DNA of 64,000 nt, from the NCBI RefSeq assembly GCF_019431375.1, contig NZ_CP080267.1, positions 62,001 to 126,000 of the forward strand, written 5' to 3'. The DNA comes from Alcanivorax sp. (GTDB taxonomy: Bacteria; Pseudomonadota; Gammaproteobacteria; Pseudomonadales; Alcanivoracaceae). Position 1 is the stretch's first letter. The number at the start of each line of letters is the position of its first letter. The notes under the pieces were generated by a model. It searched no databases, had not been told where the DNA came from, and saw only the letters and a list, made by a program, of their open reading frames with translations. The position numbers and the translations under genes are program-made. Shown piece by piece: positions 1 to 10,600 of the stretch.

Positions 1-738
1 GGTTATCCGGCGCGCAGCATGGTGTCCTTCGAGATGTTCGGTCCTCGTTATCTGTACCCCAGCCTGATGCTTGTCGGGCTGTTCTATAACGCCGGAGTAT
101 GGGCGGACAAGGCCATGTTCTGGTTCTACAGCGGCACCGGCAGCGATGTGATCGGTCCGTTGCGTGCCTCGCTGATCTATGACATCCCGGTGTTCCTGTC
201 CTACCTGTCGCTGATTCCCGGCATGGCCGTGTTTCTGGTGCGCATGGAAACCGATTTCGTTGAGTATTACAGCAATTTCTACGATGCGGTGCGCGAAGGG
301 GGCTCGCTGTCCTATATCGAGGACATGCGCAACCAGATGGTGTTCGTGATCCGTCAGGGGATCTTCCAGATCCTCAAGATCCAGGCCATCTCGGCGCTGG
401 TGATCATGGTGGCCGGCGCCCAGATTTTCGCGGCCCTGGGGATCACCGATCTCTACCTGCCGTTGCTGAAAGTACAGCTGGTAGCCACGGCGCTACAGGT
501 GGTGTTCCTGGCCATCATCAACGTGTTCTGCTATCTGGACCAGCGCCGCATGCTGGTACTGCTCACCGGCCTGTTTTTCGTGCTCAACGTGATCTTTACC
601 GGCATCAGCCTGTACCTGGGCCCGCAGTTATTCGGCTTCGGTTTCCTGCTGTCGCTGGCAGTGTGCGTGATGTTGGGGTTGTGGCTGGTGAACCGGAAGA
701 TGGGGGAGCTGGAGTACAGCACATTTATGCTGCATTGA
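1..738 (+). CDS. pelG: PelG-like exopolysaccharide transporter, C-terminal part (5' end outside window)
   Basis: The reading frame is open from base 1 and stops at 736-738, so about 245 residues of the C-terminal half are present; family members are about 450 residues. The segment is strongly hydrophobic with several predicted membrane helices, including clear ones near its end (FALGITDLYLP region onward). It resembles PelG, the inner-membrane flippase-like transporter that works with the PelF glycosyltransferase to export Pel polysaccharide for biofilm. The rest of a pel operon would lie to the left. Its TGA stop overlaps the first unit of a heptamer array, so that array directly abuts the gene end. 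The family call is from recognition of the sequence, not from a search. Confidence 0.8.
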   Translation, partial: GYPARSMVSFEMFGPRYLYPSLMLVGLFYNAGVWADKAMFWFYSGTGSDVIGPLRASLIYDIPVFLSYLSLIPGMAVFLVRMETDFVEYYSNFYDAVREGGSLSYIEDMRNQMVFVIRQGIFQILKIQAISALVIMVAGAQIFAALGITDLYLPLLKVQLVATALQVVFLAIINVFCYLDQRRMLVLLTGLFFVLNVIFTGISLYLGPQLFGFGFLLSLAVCVMLGLWLVNRKMGELEYSTFMLH

Positions 739-946
739 GCTACGAGCATTGAGCTACGAGCTACGAGCTACGAGCTACGAGCTACGAGCTACGAGCTACG
801 AGCTACGAGCTACGAGCTACGAGCTACGAGCTACGAGCTACGAGCTACGAGCTACGAGCTACGAGCTACGAGCTACGAGCTACGAGCTACGAGCTACGAG
901 CTACGAGCTACGAGCTACGAGCTACGAGCTACGAGCTACGCTGGTT
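737..946. repeat. Heptamer tandem array, about 30 units of GAGCTAC
   Basis: One GAGCTAC unit (737-743) and one variant GAGCATT (744-750) are followed by 28 perfect consecutive copies (751-946). The array begins inside the pelG stop codon. Because the unit is 7 bp, one frame reads as an uninterrupted 7-residue peptide repeat, which is a by-product of the repeat and not evidence for a gene. The unit shares the AGCTA core with the second array at 1064-1214. Perfect short units suggest recent slippage expansion. Confidence 0.95.
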
Positions 947-1000
947 GGATAGGGAAGGTCTGGAAAGTTCCCAGGGCCTCGTCATTTCTTACGAAGCCGC

Positions 1001-1060
1001 TGTAGGAGCGGCGCTTGAGCCGCGAACCGTGCGAAGCACGGCATCGTCCGCAGGACGATC
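1001..1060. repeat. REP-like triple hairpin between the two heptamer arrays
   Basis: Three consecutive short inverted repeats are visible: GCGGC/GCCGC (1008-1023), CCGTGC-GAA-GCACGG (1027-1041) and ATCGTCC-GCA-GGACGAT (1043-1059). The leading TGTAGGAGCGGCG phrase is typical of Pseudomonas-like REP sequences, and a related phrase occurs near 32235. It is probably an intergenic REP-type element; a structural role in RNA is possible but not shown. Confidence 0.75.
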
Positions 1061-1063
1061 AAA

Positions 1064-1214
1064 GCTAGAAGCTAGAAGCTAGAAGCTAGAAGCTAGAAGC
1101 TAGAAGCTAGAAGCTAGAAGCTAGAAGCTAGAAGCTAGAAGCTAGAAGCTAGAAGCTAGAAGCTAGAAGCTAGAAGCTAGAAGCTAGAAGCTAGAAGCTA
1201 GAAGCTAGAAGCTA
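1064..1214. repeat. Heptamer tandem array, 21 units of GCTAGAA
   Basis: Twenty-one perfect consecutive copies of GCTAGAA run from 1064 to 1210, followed by a partial GCTA that merges into an A-run. The unit length equals that of the array at 737-946 and shares its AGCTA core, so the two arrays look like members of one repeat family. No spacers are present, so this is not a CRISPR array. Confidence 0.95.
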
Positions 1215-1240
1215 AAAAAAACGGCGCCATAAGGCGCCGT
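1214..1240 (-). terminator. Rho-independent terminator on the minus strand
   Basis: A perfect 8-bp stem ACGGCGCC/GGCGCCGT (1221-1228 and 1233-1240) with an ATAA loop is followed, on the minus strand, by eight T residues. It lies about 175 bp beyond the stop of the minus-strand DUF3080 gene and could end that transcript. Confidence 0.7.
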
Positions 1241-1308
1241 GAATAGTTTGGCTCGGGAGAGCTATCACGGAGTAGAAACTCCGGAGTCGATGGATGGGAC
1301 CTCATCGA

Positions 1309-4300
1309 CGCCTGGCATTATGTGGACAGTTGTTCGCCGAAACATTCGCTTTGTAGACTTTCTGTTTAGCCCGCCAGGTCAATTTTTGCACGAAAGTGCA
1401 TATAAGCCCGCCAGTTATGGCTTCCCCGGCATCAGTCCGCAGGCGCCCAGGAGCTCCTGCCACAGGCTAACATGGCGCTCCAGGGCACGCTCCATGCGGC
1501 TTTCCACTCCGTCCTGACCGAAGTAATGGTGCCGCCAGTGGGTGAAAGAGGCGGGGGGCGAATCCAGAAGACCGTTCATCTGTTCGAGGCTGTCAGCCAG
1601 AGACTGACGCTGGCGACGGCTTTGCGCCAGGGCCTGCTGCACCTTTGGCCCCCACACCTTGTCCAGCACATTGCGCAGGCGATGGGCCCGGGTGCTGGCC
1701 TGGTTGCGCGGACAAAGGCGTTGCGGATCAATGCCCTCCAGTAGTTGGTTACCACGCTCCAGCTCACGCAATGAAAGCGCCATGCGCCGAAGCAGGTAGC
1801 CGCCGGATTGATTATGGGCCAGGGTTTCCAGCAGCGGCTCCAGCTTCAGCGGTGTCACCGCGCCGCTCTGTTTGTGGGCGACCAGGGTGTGACTCAGTTG
1901 CTGCAGGCTCTGCAAGGCAGCGCTGATGTCGCCGACATTGGCGGACGGAGACTGACTGAAAAAGCGCCGTATTTCCTCGCTGCTGGCAAGCACATTCCAG
2001 TACAGGGCCGGCAACGCGGCTTTCTTTTCGGCCACCACCTTCGACATGATCTTTACCAGCTCCGGGTCCTCCAGTGCGTCTTCTTGCAGGCAGGCGCGCG
2101 CCTGTTGAATAAACGCCAGCTCATGATTGAGCCGTAAGGAATCCGCCTGCAGCTTGCCCAGAGCGCTGTTGCGCTGGCTGATCAGTTCCATCAGTCCACA
2201 GTGGCGCAGTTCCAGATAATCGAGCAGGTCCACGCGGTGTTCCGGCAGTGGCAGCCGTAACTCTCTGGCACCGGGATAGGTCAGCAGGGGAAGTGGGCCC
2301 CGTGCGGGAAGCTCCTGTCGGCTCAGTCGGGCAATCCGGCTAAGGTAATCCTCCCATCGCGCTTCATCCGGGTCCTGCGGGGCCAGCCACCCGATGACAA
2401 GCAGTGAAGCGATGGCCAGGGATGCCAGTACCCAGCCGGCTTTTTTCTGCATCACGACGGCACTCCGATTGGTGTGCTGTTTGAGTTTTGCCAAACCGTT
2501 GACACTGCGGTGGATCTGCCCACGCATTGCGGAACGGTTGTGCTATGTTTGGCCTGATCATTAATTTGCATTGGAAGCGCATTATGTCAACGAGGGGATT
2601 GCCGTTTTTCCGGTTAGTGATGCTGTTCTTGGCATTATCACTGGGCGCCTGTGATACCGGAGAGAAGGGGGCCACCGACTCACCACCCAAACAGGATAAA
2701 GCCGACACGCAAACCACTCAGCCCGCGCCGGCACAGCTGGATAGTCGCTGGCAGGCTCACCTGGCGTCTTCCCCCTCCGGGGTGATCAGTGCCCGGGCCC
2801 CGTTGGTGGTGCGTTTCAATCACCCGGTCATTGCGGCAGACAAGCTTGACCAGCCGGTCTCCGGTGTCGCCCGGCTGGTGCCGGAAATACCGGCGGACAT
2901 TCGCTTTACTGCCGAAGACCGGCTGGAAATCCACCCCTCGGAACCACTGCCCGCCGGTGAAAACCTGACCCTGATGCTCTATGCCCAGAGTCTGAACGGT
3001 GTGGATGAAACGCTACCCCCGGCAGAATTCCCCCTGCAGGTCATGCGCCAGCAACTGAGCCTGACCGTGCAATCCCTGCTGCCAGCGGATGATGGCGAGC
3101 AGATGGTGCTCACCGGCAGCCTGGAAACCCGGGATCTGGCAGACGAAGATAGGGTGGAAAAAAGCCTGCGCGCCAGCCAGGACAATCAAAGCCTCCCGGT
3201 AAGCTGGGAGCACGACAAGGCCGGCTTGCGCCATGGTTTTACCGTATCCGGTATCCGCCGGGGCGACCAGGCCAGTCAGGTGACCCTGGGCTGGAATGGC
3301 AGCTCGCTGGGCGTGGAAAATCAGGGTGAGCGCCATTACAACGTCCCTGCGGTAGCGGCCTTCGAAGTCACCAATGTGCGGGCAGTGAACTACCCGAAAC
3401 CCCATGTGGAAGTGAATTTTTCCGAGGCCCTGCAAGGCTCCCAGAACCTCAACGGCCTGGTCACCCTGAATGGCAAGGCGCCACGCCTGGAGGTGGACGG
3501 CAGTCGCCTGCGGGTCTACCCCCAGGATGACAAGGAAGAGAATGTGGCGCTGGTGATCGACGCCGGCCTGCGCTCCGCCAGTCATGGCCGGCTGGCGGAA
3601 AAGCTGGAAAAAACCGTCACCCTGATGATGACCAAGCCCGGTGTGCGCTTTGTCGGCAAGGGCACCATCCTGCCGGATGGCAAGCAGCTCAGCGTCCCTT
3701 TTGAGGCCGTCGGTATTCGCTCAGTGAAGGTGCAGGCCTTCCGGGTGTTTGACGACAATATTGGCAATTATCTGCAGGGCAGTGAGCTGGATGAGGGTGA
3801 CATGGATACCCGCACTGGCCGCTATTTGTGGCAGAAAACCCTTGAGCTTCCCGTCAACGGCGACGGTTGGCAGCGCTATCATCTGGACCTGACCGAGCTG
3901 ATGGCCAAACATCCCAATGGTCTGGTCCATCTCACCCTGACCATTGATGGCGACGACATCACTTATACCTGCCCGGACAATGCCCTGACCCGTGAGACAA
4001 CCCTGCCGGATAACTACGAAGGCCCGGGGCAGGAACAGGACCAACCGGACCGGTTGGCGGATTATTACCGTGATGCCGGCTACCTGAGCTGGTACGAACA
4101 GGACAACCCCTGCTCAGACAGTTACTACCGCTATAACGACCTGGCCTCCAGCACCCGTGCCTTCCTGGCGTCCAACCTGGGCCTGATCGCCAAGCGCGGC
4201 CAGGACGATACCCTGCACGTGGTGGCCACCACCCTGGACAACAATGAGCCCGCCGCCGAGGTGGTGGTGAAGGCCTATAATTACCAGCAGCAACAGGTAG

Positions 4301-5701
4301 GTATGGGGCTCACCGATGAGGAGGGCATGGCCAGCCTCAAGCTGGATGGCACGCCTTTCTATCTGCAGGCGGTAAAAGATCGCGACACCGGTTTCCTGAA
4401 AGTGGCCCGCAACCGGGCCTTGCCCACCAACCAGTTCAACACCAGCGGCCAGACCGTGCGCGATGGTCTGAAAGGGTTTTTCTACGGGGAACGGGATGTG
4501 TGGCGCCCGGGCGATGACATCCACCTGACCTTTATTCTCGAAGATAAAAACGACGTGCTGCCCGACGACCACCCGCTCACTCTGGACTGGTTCGATCCCC
4601 GTGGAAACAAGGTGAAAAGCTACAGCCTGGATCAGCCGGTGGGGGACTTTTATGCCTTTACCCTGAGCACCCGCGAAGACGCCCCCACCGGTAACTGGCG
4701 CGCCGTGGCCCGGCTGGGGCAGCGCTATTTCGATACCCCGGTGCGGGTGGAAGCGATCAAGCCCAACCGGCTGAAGATCGACCTGGAATTGCCCGAGCAG
4801 CTACCCGCCAACGAAGCGGCGCAGGTGGGCCTGTTTACTCAATGGCTCAACGGCGCCACCGCCGCCAACCTGAAAGCGGATGTGAAAGTGCGAGTGACGG
4901 CGACCACGACTCGCTTCGATGGTCTCAATGCCTATCATTTCGATGACAGCACCCGCGCCCTCAGTAGCGAGCCCTTTACCGCCTTCGAAGCCAATGTGGA
5001 CGGGCAGGGCAAGGCCCGCTTCCCGCTCACCATCCCGGTGGAACAGACCCCGGGCATGCTGCGCGCTACCCTGACCACCCGGGTGTTCGAAAACAGCGGT
5101 GATTACAGTACCCAGGTTCGCAGTGTGCCGGTCTACCCCTTCAAACACTGGGTTGGCATGCAGGTGCCGCAGGGCAGTGGTTGGGGCGGTGCGTTGTCCC
5201 GTGATGGCAAGCACCCGATCGACCTGATCAGCGTGAACAGCCAGGGCAAGCCGGTGGACGGCCGGCCGCTGGATATCACTATCTACGAAATCGACTGGCG
5301 CTGGTGGTGGGACCGCTCCGGCGACGACCTGAGCAATTTCATCAGCGACCCCAATACCAAGGTGGTTACCCAGGCACAGCTGACCACGGATGCACAAGGC
5401 CGGGGCCAATGGACGCTGGATGGCAACAACTATGACTGGGGTCGTCACCTGATTCGCGTCTGCGATCGACAAAGTGATCACTGCACCTCGCAGACCGTGT
5501 ATCTGGGCTGGAGCAGCGACCAGGCCAGTGGCAGTCAGGATGCGGCTACCCGTTTGTCCCTCTCTGCGGACAAGGAAGGTTACCAGGTGGGAGAGACCGC
5601 CCGGGTAGAACTGCCTGCGGTCAGCGAAGGCCGCCTGCTGGTGAGCCTGGAAAATGGTTCCCGGGTGCTGGATCACTACTGGCTGCCGGCCAGTGGCCAG
5701 G
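1309..5701. repeat. Large direct duplication, copy A (4.39 kb)
   Basis: Bases 1309-5701 recur at 7615-12007 (constant offset 6306) with only a few substitutions. These cluster in the last 150 bp, for example around 5590-5660. The unit holds the DUF3080 gene, the divergent intergenic region and the first two thirds of the alpha-2-macroglobulin gene. The right edge joins abruptly to another partial copy at 5702. Either a recent duplication or an assembly artefact would explain it. Confidence 0.9.
1415..2452 (-). CDS. DUF3080 family protein, copy 1
   Basis: 345 residues from the chosen ATG at 2452; an upstream ATG at 2527 would add 25 poorly hydrophobic residues. With the 2452 start the protein opens with basic residues (MQKKAGW) and a hydrophobic segment, ASLAIASLLVIGWLAP, suggesting a signal peptide or membrane anchor with a periplasmic body. 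The body contains the DUF3080-like segment LLDYLELRHCGLMELI and RNSALGKLQ, and is rich in leucine, glutamine and arginine helices. Function is unknown. It is divergently transcribed from the alpha-2-macroglobulin gene, 131 bp apart, so the two may share a regulatory region. An identical copy lies at 7721-8758. Confidence 0.75.
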   Translation of the reverse strand: MQKKAGWVLASLAIASLLVIGWLAPQDPDEARWEDYLSRIARLSRQELPARGPLPLLTYPGARELRLPLPEHRVDLLDYLELRHCGLMELISQRNSALGKLQADSLRLNHELAFIQQARACLQEDALEDPELVKIMSKVVAEKKAALPALYWNVLASSEEIRRFFSQSPSANVGDISAALQSLQQLSHTLVAHKQSGAVTPLKLEPLLETLAHNQSGGYLLRRMALSLRELERGNQLLEGIDPQRLCPRNQASTRAHRLRNVLDKVWGPKVQQALAQSRRQRQSLADSLEQMNGLLDSPPASFTHWRHHYFGQDGVESRMERALERHVSLWQELLGACGLMPGKP

Positions 5702-5775
5702 TGCTATGTTGGCTGATCATTAATTGCATTGGAAGCGCATTATGTCAACGAGGGGATTGCCGTTTTTCCGGTTAG
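2584..5775 (+). pseudogene. Alpha-2-macroglobulin family lipoprotein, truncated copy A
   Basis: The start at 2584 gives a lipoprotein signal peptide (FFRLVMLFLALSLGAC) with lipobox LGAC; the acylated Cys is followed by DTGEKG and a low-complexity linker. The body matches bacterial alpha-2-macroglobulins (YfhM/MagD type), periplasmic proteins thought to trap foreign proteases and to act with peptidoglycan synthases. This copy stays in frame to about residue 1039 (base 5701), then reads into the start of copy B and stops at 5775. It therefore lacks the bait/thioester and receptor-binding regions. It cannot make a thioester and is most likely non-functional or an assembly product. Confidence 0.75.
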
Positions 5776-7614
5776 TGATGCTGTTCTTGGCATTATCACT
5801 GGGCGCCTGTGATACCGGAGAGAAGGGGGCCACCGACTCACCACCCAAACAGGATAAAGCCGACACGCAAACCACTCAGCCCGCGCCGGCACAGCTGGAT
5901 AGTCGCTGGCAGGCTCACCTGGCGTCTTCCCCCTCCGGGGTGATCAGTGCCCGGGCCCCGTTGGTGGTGCGTTTCAATCACCCGGTCATTGCGGCAGACA
6001 AACGACCAGCCGGTCTCGGTGTCGCCCGGCTGGTGCCGAAAATACCGGCGGACATTCGCTTTACTGCCGAAGACCGGCTGGAAATCCACCCACCTCGGAA
6101 CCACTGCCCGCCGGTGAAAACCTGACCCTGATGCTCTGTACTTGCCCAGAGTCTGAACACGGTGTGGATGAGCGCTGCCCCCGGCAGAATTCCCCCTGCA
6201 GGTCATGCGCCAGCAACTGAGCCCTGACCATTGCAATCCCCTGCTGCCAGCGGATGATGGCGAGCAGATGGTGCTCACCGGCAGCCTGGAAACCGGAAGT
6301 CTGGCAGACGAAGAAATAGGGTGGAAAAAGGCCTGCGCGCCAGCCGAGGACAATCAAAGCCTCCCGGTAGCTGGGAGCGACAGAAGGCCGGCTTGCGCCA
6401 TGGTTTTACACCGTATCCGGTATCCGCCGGGGCAGCCAGGCCAGTCAGGTGACCCTGGGCTGGAATGGCAGCTCGCTGGGCGTGGAAAATCGGGGTGACG
6501 CCATTACAACGTCTGCGGTAGCGGCCTTCAAAGTCACCAATGTGCGGGCAGTGAACTACCCGAAACCCCATGTGGGAAGTGAATTTTTCCGAGGCCCTGC
6601 AAAGGCTCCCAGAACCTCAACGGCCTGGTCACTGAATGGCAAGGCGCCACGCCTGGAGGTGGACGGCAAGTCGCCTGCCAGGTCTACCCCCAGGATGACA
6701 AGGAAGAGAATGTGGCGCTGATCGACGCCGGCCTGCGCTCCGCCAGTCATGGCCGAAGCTGGCGGAAAAGCTGGAAAAACGCCGTCACCCTGATGATGAC
6801 CAAGCCCGGTGTGCGCTTTGTCGGCAAGGGGCACCATCCTGCCGGATGGCAAGCAGCTCAGCGTCCTTTTGGAGGCCGTCGGTATTCGCTCAGTGAAGGT
6901 GCAGGCCTTCCGGGTATTTGACGACAATATTGGCAATTATCTGCAGGGCAGTGAGCTGGATGAGGTGACATGGATACCCGCGCCTGGCCGCTATTTGTGG
7001 CAGAAAACCGTAGCTTCCGTCGCGGCGACGGTGGCAGCGCTATCATCTGGACCTGACCGAGCTGATGGCCAAACATCCCGTGGTCACCGGTCCATCTCAC
7101 CTGACCATTGATGGCGACGACATCACTTGCTATACCTGCCCGGACAATGCCCTGACCCGTGAGACAACCCTGCCGGATAACTACGAAGGCCGGGGCGGGA
7201 ACAGGGACCAACCGGACCGGTTGGCGGATTAATACAGTAATGATGCCGGCTACCTGAGCTGGTACGAACAGGACAACCCCTGCTCAGACAGTTACTACCG
7301 CTATAACGACCTGGCCTCCAGCACCCGTGCCTTCCTGGCGTCCCAGCCTGGGCTGATCACGCCAAGCGCAGCCAGGACGATACCTGCGTGGTGGCCACCA
7401 CCTGGACAACAATGGCCCGCCGCCGAGGGTGGTGGTGAAGGCCTATAATTACCAGCAGCAACAGGTAGGTATGGGGCTCACCGATGAGGAGGGGGCATGG
7501 CCAGCTCAAGCTGGATGGCACGCCTTTCTATCTGCAGGCGGTAAAAAGATCGCGACACCGGTTTCCTGAAAGTGGCCCGCAACCGGAGCCTTGCCCACCA
7601 ACCAGTTCCAGCAC
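5702..7614 (+). pseudogene. Degenerate partial copy B of the alpha-2-macroglobulin gene
   Basis: The segment corresponds to bases about 2541-4440 of copy A, including the ATG (5742) and signal peptide. It carries dozens of scattered 1-4 bp insertions and deletions that break every frame within a few hundred bases. Substitutions are rare relative to indels, and many indels sit at or near short homopolymers, such as the lost T in the TTTGG run near 5708. That profile is like unpolished read sequence rather than a pseudogene ageing under mutation. It ends abruptly where copy C begins (7615). Confidence 0.8.
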
Positions 7615-10600
7615 CGCCTGGCATTATGTGGACAGTTGTTCGCCGAAACATTCGCTTTGTAGACTTTCTGTTTAGCCCGCCAGGTCAATTTTTGCACGAA
7701 AGTGCATATAAGCCCGCCAGTTATGGCTTCCCCGGCATCAGTCCGCAGGCGCCCAGGAGCTCCTGCCACAGGCTAACATGGCGCTCCAGGGCACGCTCCA
7801 TGCGGCTTTCCACTCCGTCCTGACCGAAGTAATGGTGCCGCCAGTGGGTGAAAGAGGCGGGGGGCGAATCCAGAAGACCGTTCATCTGTTCGAGGCTGTC
7901 AGCCAGAGACTGACGCTGGCGACGGCTTTGCGCCAGGGCCTGCTGCACCTTTGGCCCCCACACCTTGTCCAGCACATTGCGCAGGCGATGGGCCCGGGTG
8001 CTGGCCTGGTTGCGCGGACAAAGGCGTTGCGGATCAATGCCCTCCAGTAGTTGGTTACCACGCTCCAGCTCACGCAATGAAAGCGCCATGCGCCGAAGCA
8101 GGTAGCCGCCGGATTGATTATGGGCCAGGGTTTCCAGCAGCGGCTCCAGCTTCAGCGGTGTCACCGCGCCGCTCTGTTTGTGGGCGACCAGGGTGTGACT
8201 CAGTTGCTGCAGGCTCTGCAAGGCAGCGCTGATGTCGCCGACATTGGCGGACGGAGACTGACTGAAAAAGCGCCGTATTTCCTCGCTGCTGGCAAGCACA
8301 TTCCAGTACAGGGCCGGCAACGCGGCTTTCTTTTCGGCCACCACCTTCGACATGATCTTTACCAGCTCCGGGTCCTCCAGTGCGTCTTCTTGCAGGCAGG
8401 CGCGCGCCTGTTGAATAAACGCCAGCTCATGATTGAGCCGTAAGGAATCCGCCTGCAGCTTGCCCAGAGCGCTGTTGCGCTGGCTGATCAGTTCCATCAG
8501 TCCACAGTGGCGCAGTTCCAGATAATCGAGCAGGTCCACGCGGTGTTCCGGCAGTGGCAGCCGTAACTCTCTGGCACCGGGATAGGTCAGCAGGGGAAGT
8601 GGGCCCCGTGCGGGAAGCTCCTGTCGGCTCAGTCGGGCAATCCGGCTAAGGTAATCCTCCCATCGCGCTTCATCCGGGTCCTGCGGGGCCAGCCACCCGA
8701 TGACAAGCAGTGAAGCGATGGCCAGGGATGCCAGTACCCAGCCGGCTTTTTTCTGCATCACGACGGCACTCCGATTGGTGTGCTGTTTGAGTTTTGCCAA
8801 ACCGTTGACACTGCGGTGGATCTGCCCACGCATTGCGGAACGGTTGTGCTATGTTTGGCCTGATCATTAATTTGCATTGGAAGCGCATTATGTCAACGAG
8901 GGGATTGCCGTTTTTCCGGTTAGTGATGCTGTTCTTGGCATTATCACTGGGCGCCTGTGATACCGGAGAGAAGGGGGCCACCGACTCACCACCCAAACAG
9001 GATAAAGCCGACACGCAAACCACTCAGCCCGCGCCGGCACAGCTGGATAGTCGCTGGCAGGCTCACCTGGCGTCTTCCCCCTCCGGGGTGATCAGTGCCC
9101 GGGCCCCGTTGGTGGTGCGTTTCAATCACCCGGTCATTGCGGCAGACAAGCTTGACCAGCCGGTCTCCGGTGTCGCCCGGCTGGTGCCGGAAATACCGGC
9201 GGACATTCGCTTTACTGCCGAAGACCGGCTGGAAATCCACCCCTCGGAACCACTGCCCGCCGGTGAAAACCTGACCCTGATGCTCTATGCCCAGAGTCTG
9301 AACGGTGTGGATGAAACGCTACCCCCGGCAGAATTCCCCCTGCAGGTCATGCGCCAGCAACTGAGCCTGACCGTGCAATCCCTGCTGCCAGCGGATGATG
9401 GCGAGCAGATGGTGCTCACCGGCAGCCTGGAAACCCGGGATCTGGCAGACGAAGATAGGGTGGAAAAAAGCCTGCGCGCCAGCCAGGACAATCAAAGCCT
9501 CCCGGTAAGCTGGGAGCACGACAAGGCCGGCTTGCGCCATGGTTTTACCGTATCCGGTATCCGCCGGGGCGACCAGGCCAGTCAGGTGACCCTGGGCTGG
9601 AATGGCAGCTCGCTGGGCGTGGAAAATCAGGGTGAGCGCCATTACAACGTCCCTGCGGTAGCGGCCTTCGAAGTCACCAATGTGCGGGCAGTGAACTACC
9701 CGAAACCCCATGTGGAAGTGAATTTTTCCGAGGCCCTGCAAGGCTCCCAGAACCTCAACGGCCTGGTCACCCTGAATGGCAAGGCGCCACGCCTGGAGGT
9801 GGACGGCAGTCGCCTGCGGGTCTACCCCCAGGATGACAAGGAAGAGAATGTGGCGCTGGTGATCGACGCCGGCCTGCGCTCCGCCAGTCATGGCCGGCTG
9901 GCGGAAAAGCTGGAAAAAACCGTCACCCTGATGATGACCAAGCCCGGTGTGCGCTTTGTCGGCAAGGGCACCATCCTGCCGGATGGCAAGCAGCTCAGCG
10001 TCCCTTTTGAGGCCGTCGGTATTCGCTCAGTGAAGGTGCAGGCCTTCCGGGTGTTTGACGACAATATTGGCAATTATCTGCAGGGCAGTGAGCTGGATGA
10101 GGGTGACATGGATACCCGCACTGGCCGCTATTTGTGGCAGAAAACCCTTGAGCTTCCCGTCAACGGCGACGGTTGGCAGCGCTATCATCTGGACCTGACC
10201 GAGCTGATGGCCAAACATCCCAATGGTCTGGTCCATCTCACCCTGACCATTGATGGCGACGACATCACTTATACCTGTCCGGACAATGCCCTGACCCGTG
10301 AGACAACCCTGCCGGATAACTACGAAGGCCCGGGGCAGGAACAGGACCAACCGGACCGGTTGGCGGATTATTACCGTGATGCCGGCTACCTGAGCTGGTA
10401 CGAACAGGACAACCCCTGCTCAGACAGTTACTACCGCTATAACGACCTGGCCTCCAGCACCCGTGCCTTCCTGGCGTCCAACCTGGGCCTGATCGCCAAG
10501 CGCGGCCAGGACGATACCCTGCACGTGGTGGCCACCACCCTGGACAACAATGAGCCCGCCGCCGAGGTGGTGGTGAAGGCCTATAATTACCAGCAGCAAC

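Noticed and set aside
749..952. Open frame over the first heptamer array encoding a 7-residue peptide repeat
   Set aside because: It exists only because a 7-bp repeat without stops stays open in one frame; no ribosome-binding site or domain.
737..1214. CRISPR array
   Set aside because: Units are 7 bp, perfectly contiguous, and have no spacers or cas genes nearby.
1239..1517. Short plus-strand frame over the DUF3080 3' end
   Set aside because: Antisense to the DUF3080 gene and composed of repeat-edge sequence; no homologous features.
4801..5676. Long minus-strand frame inside alpha-2-macroglobulin copy A
   Set aside because: Antisense to a clear coding region with high GC third positions, which creates long shadow frames; the same shadow recurs in copy C.
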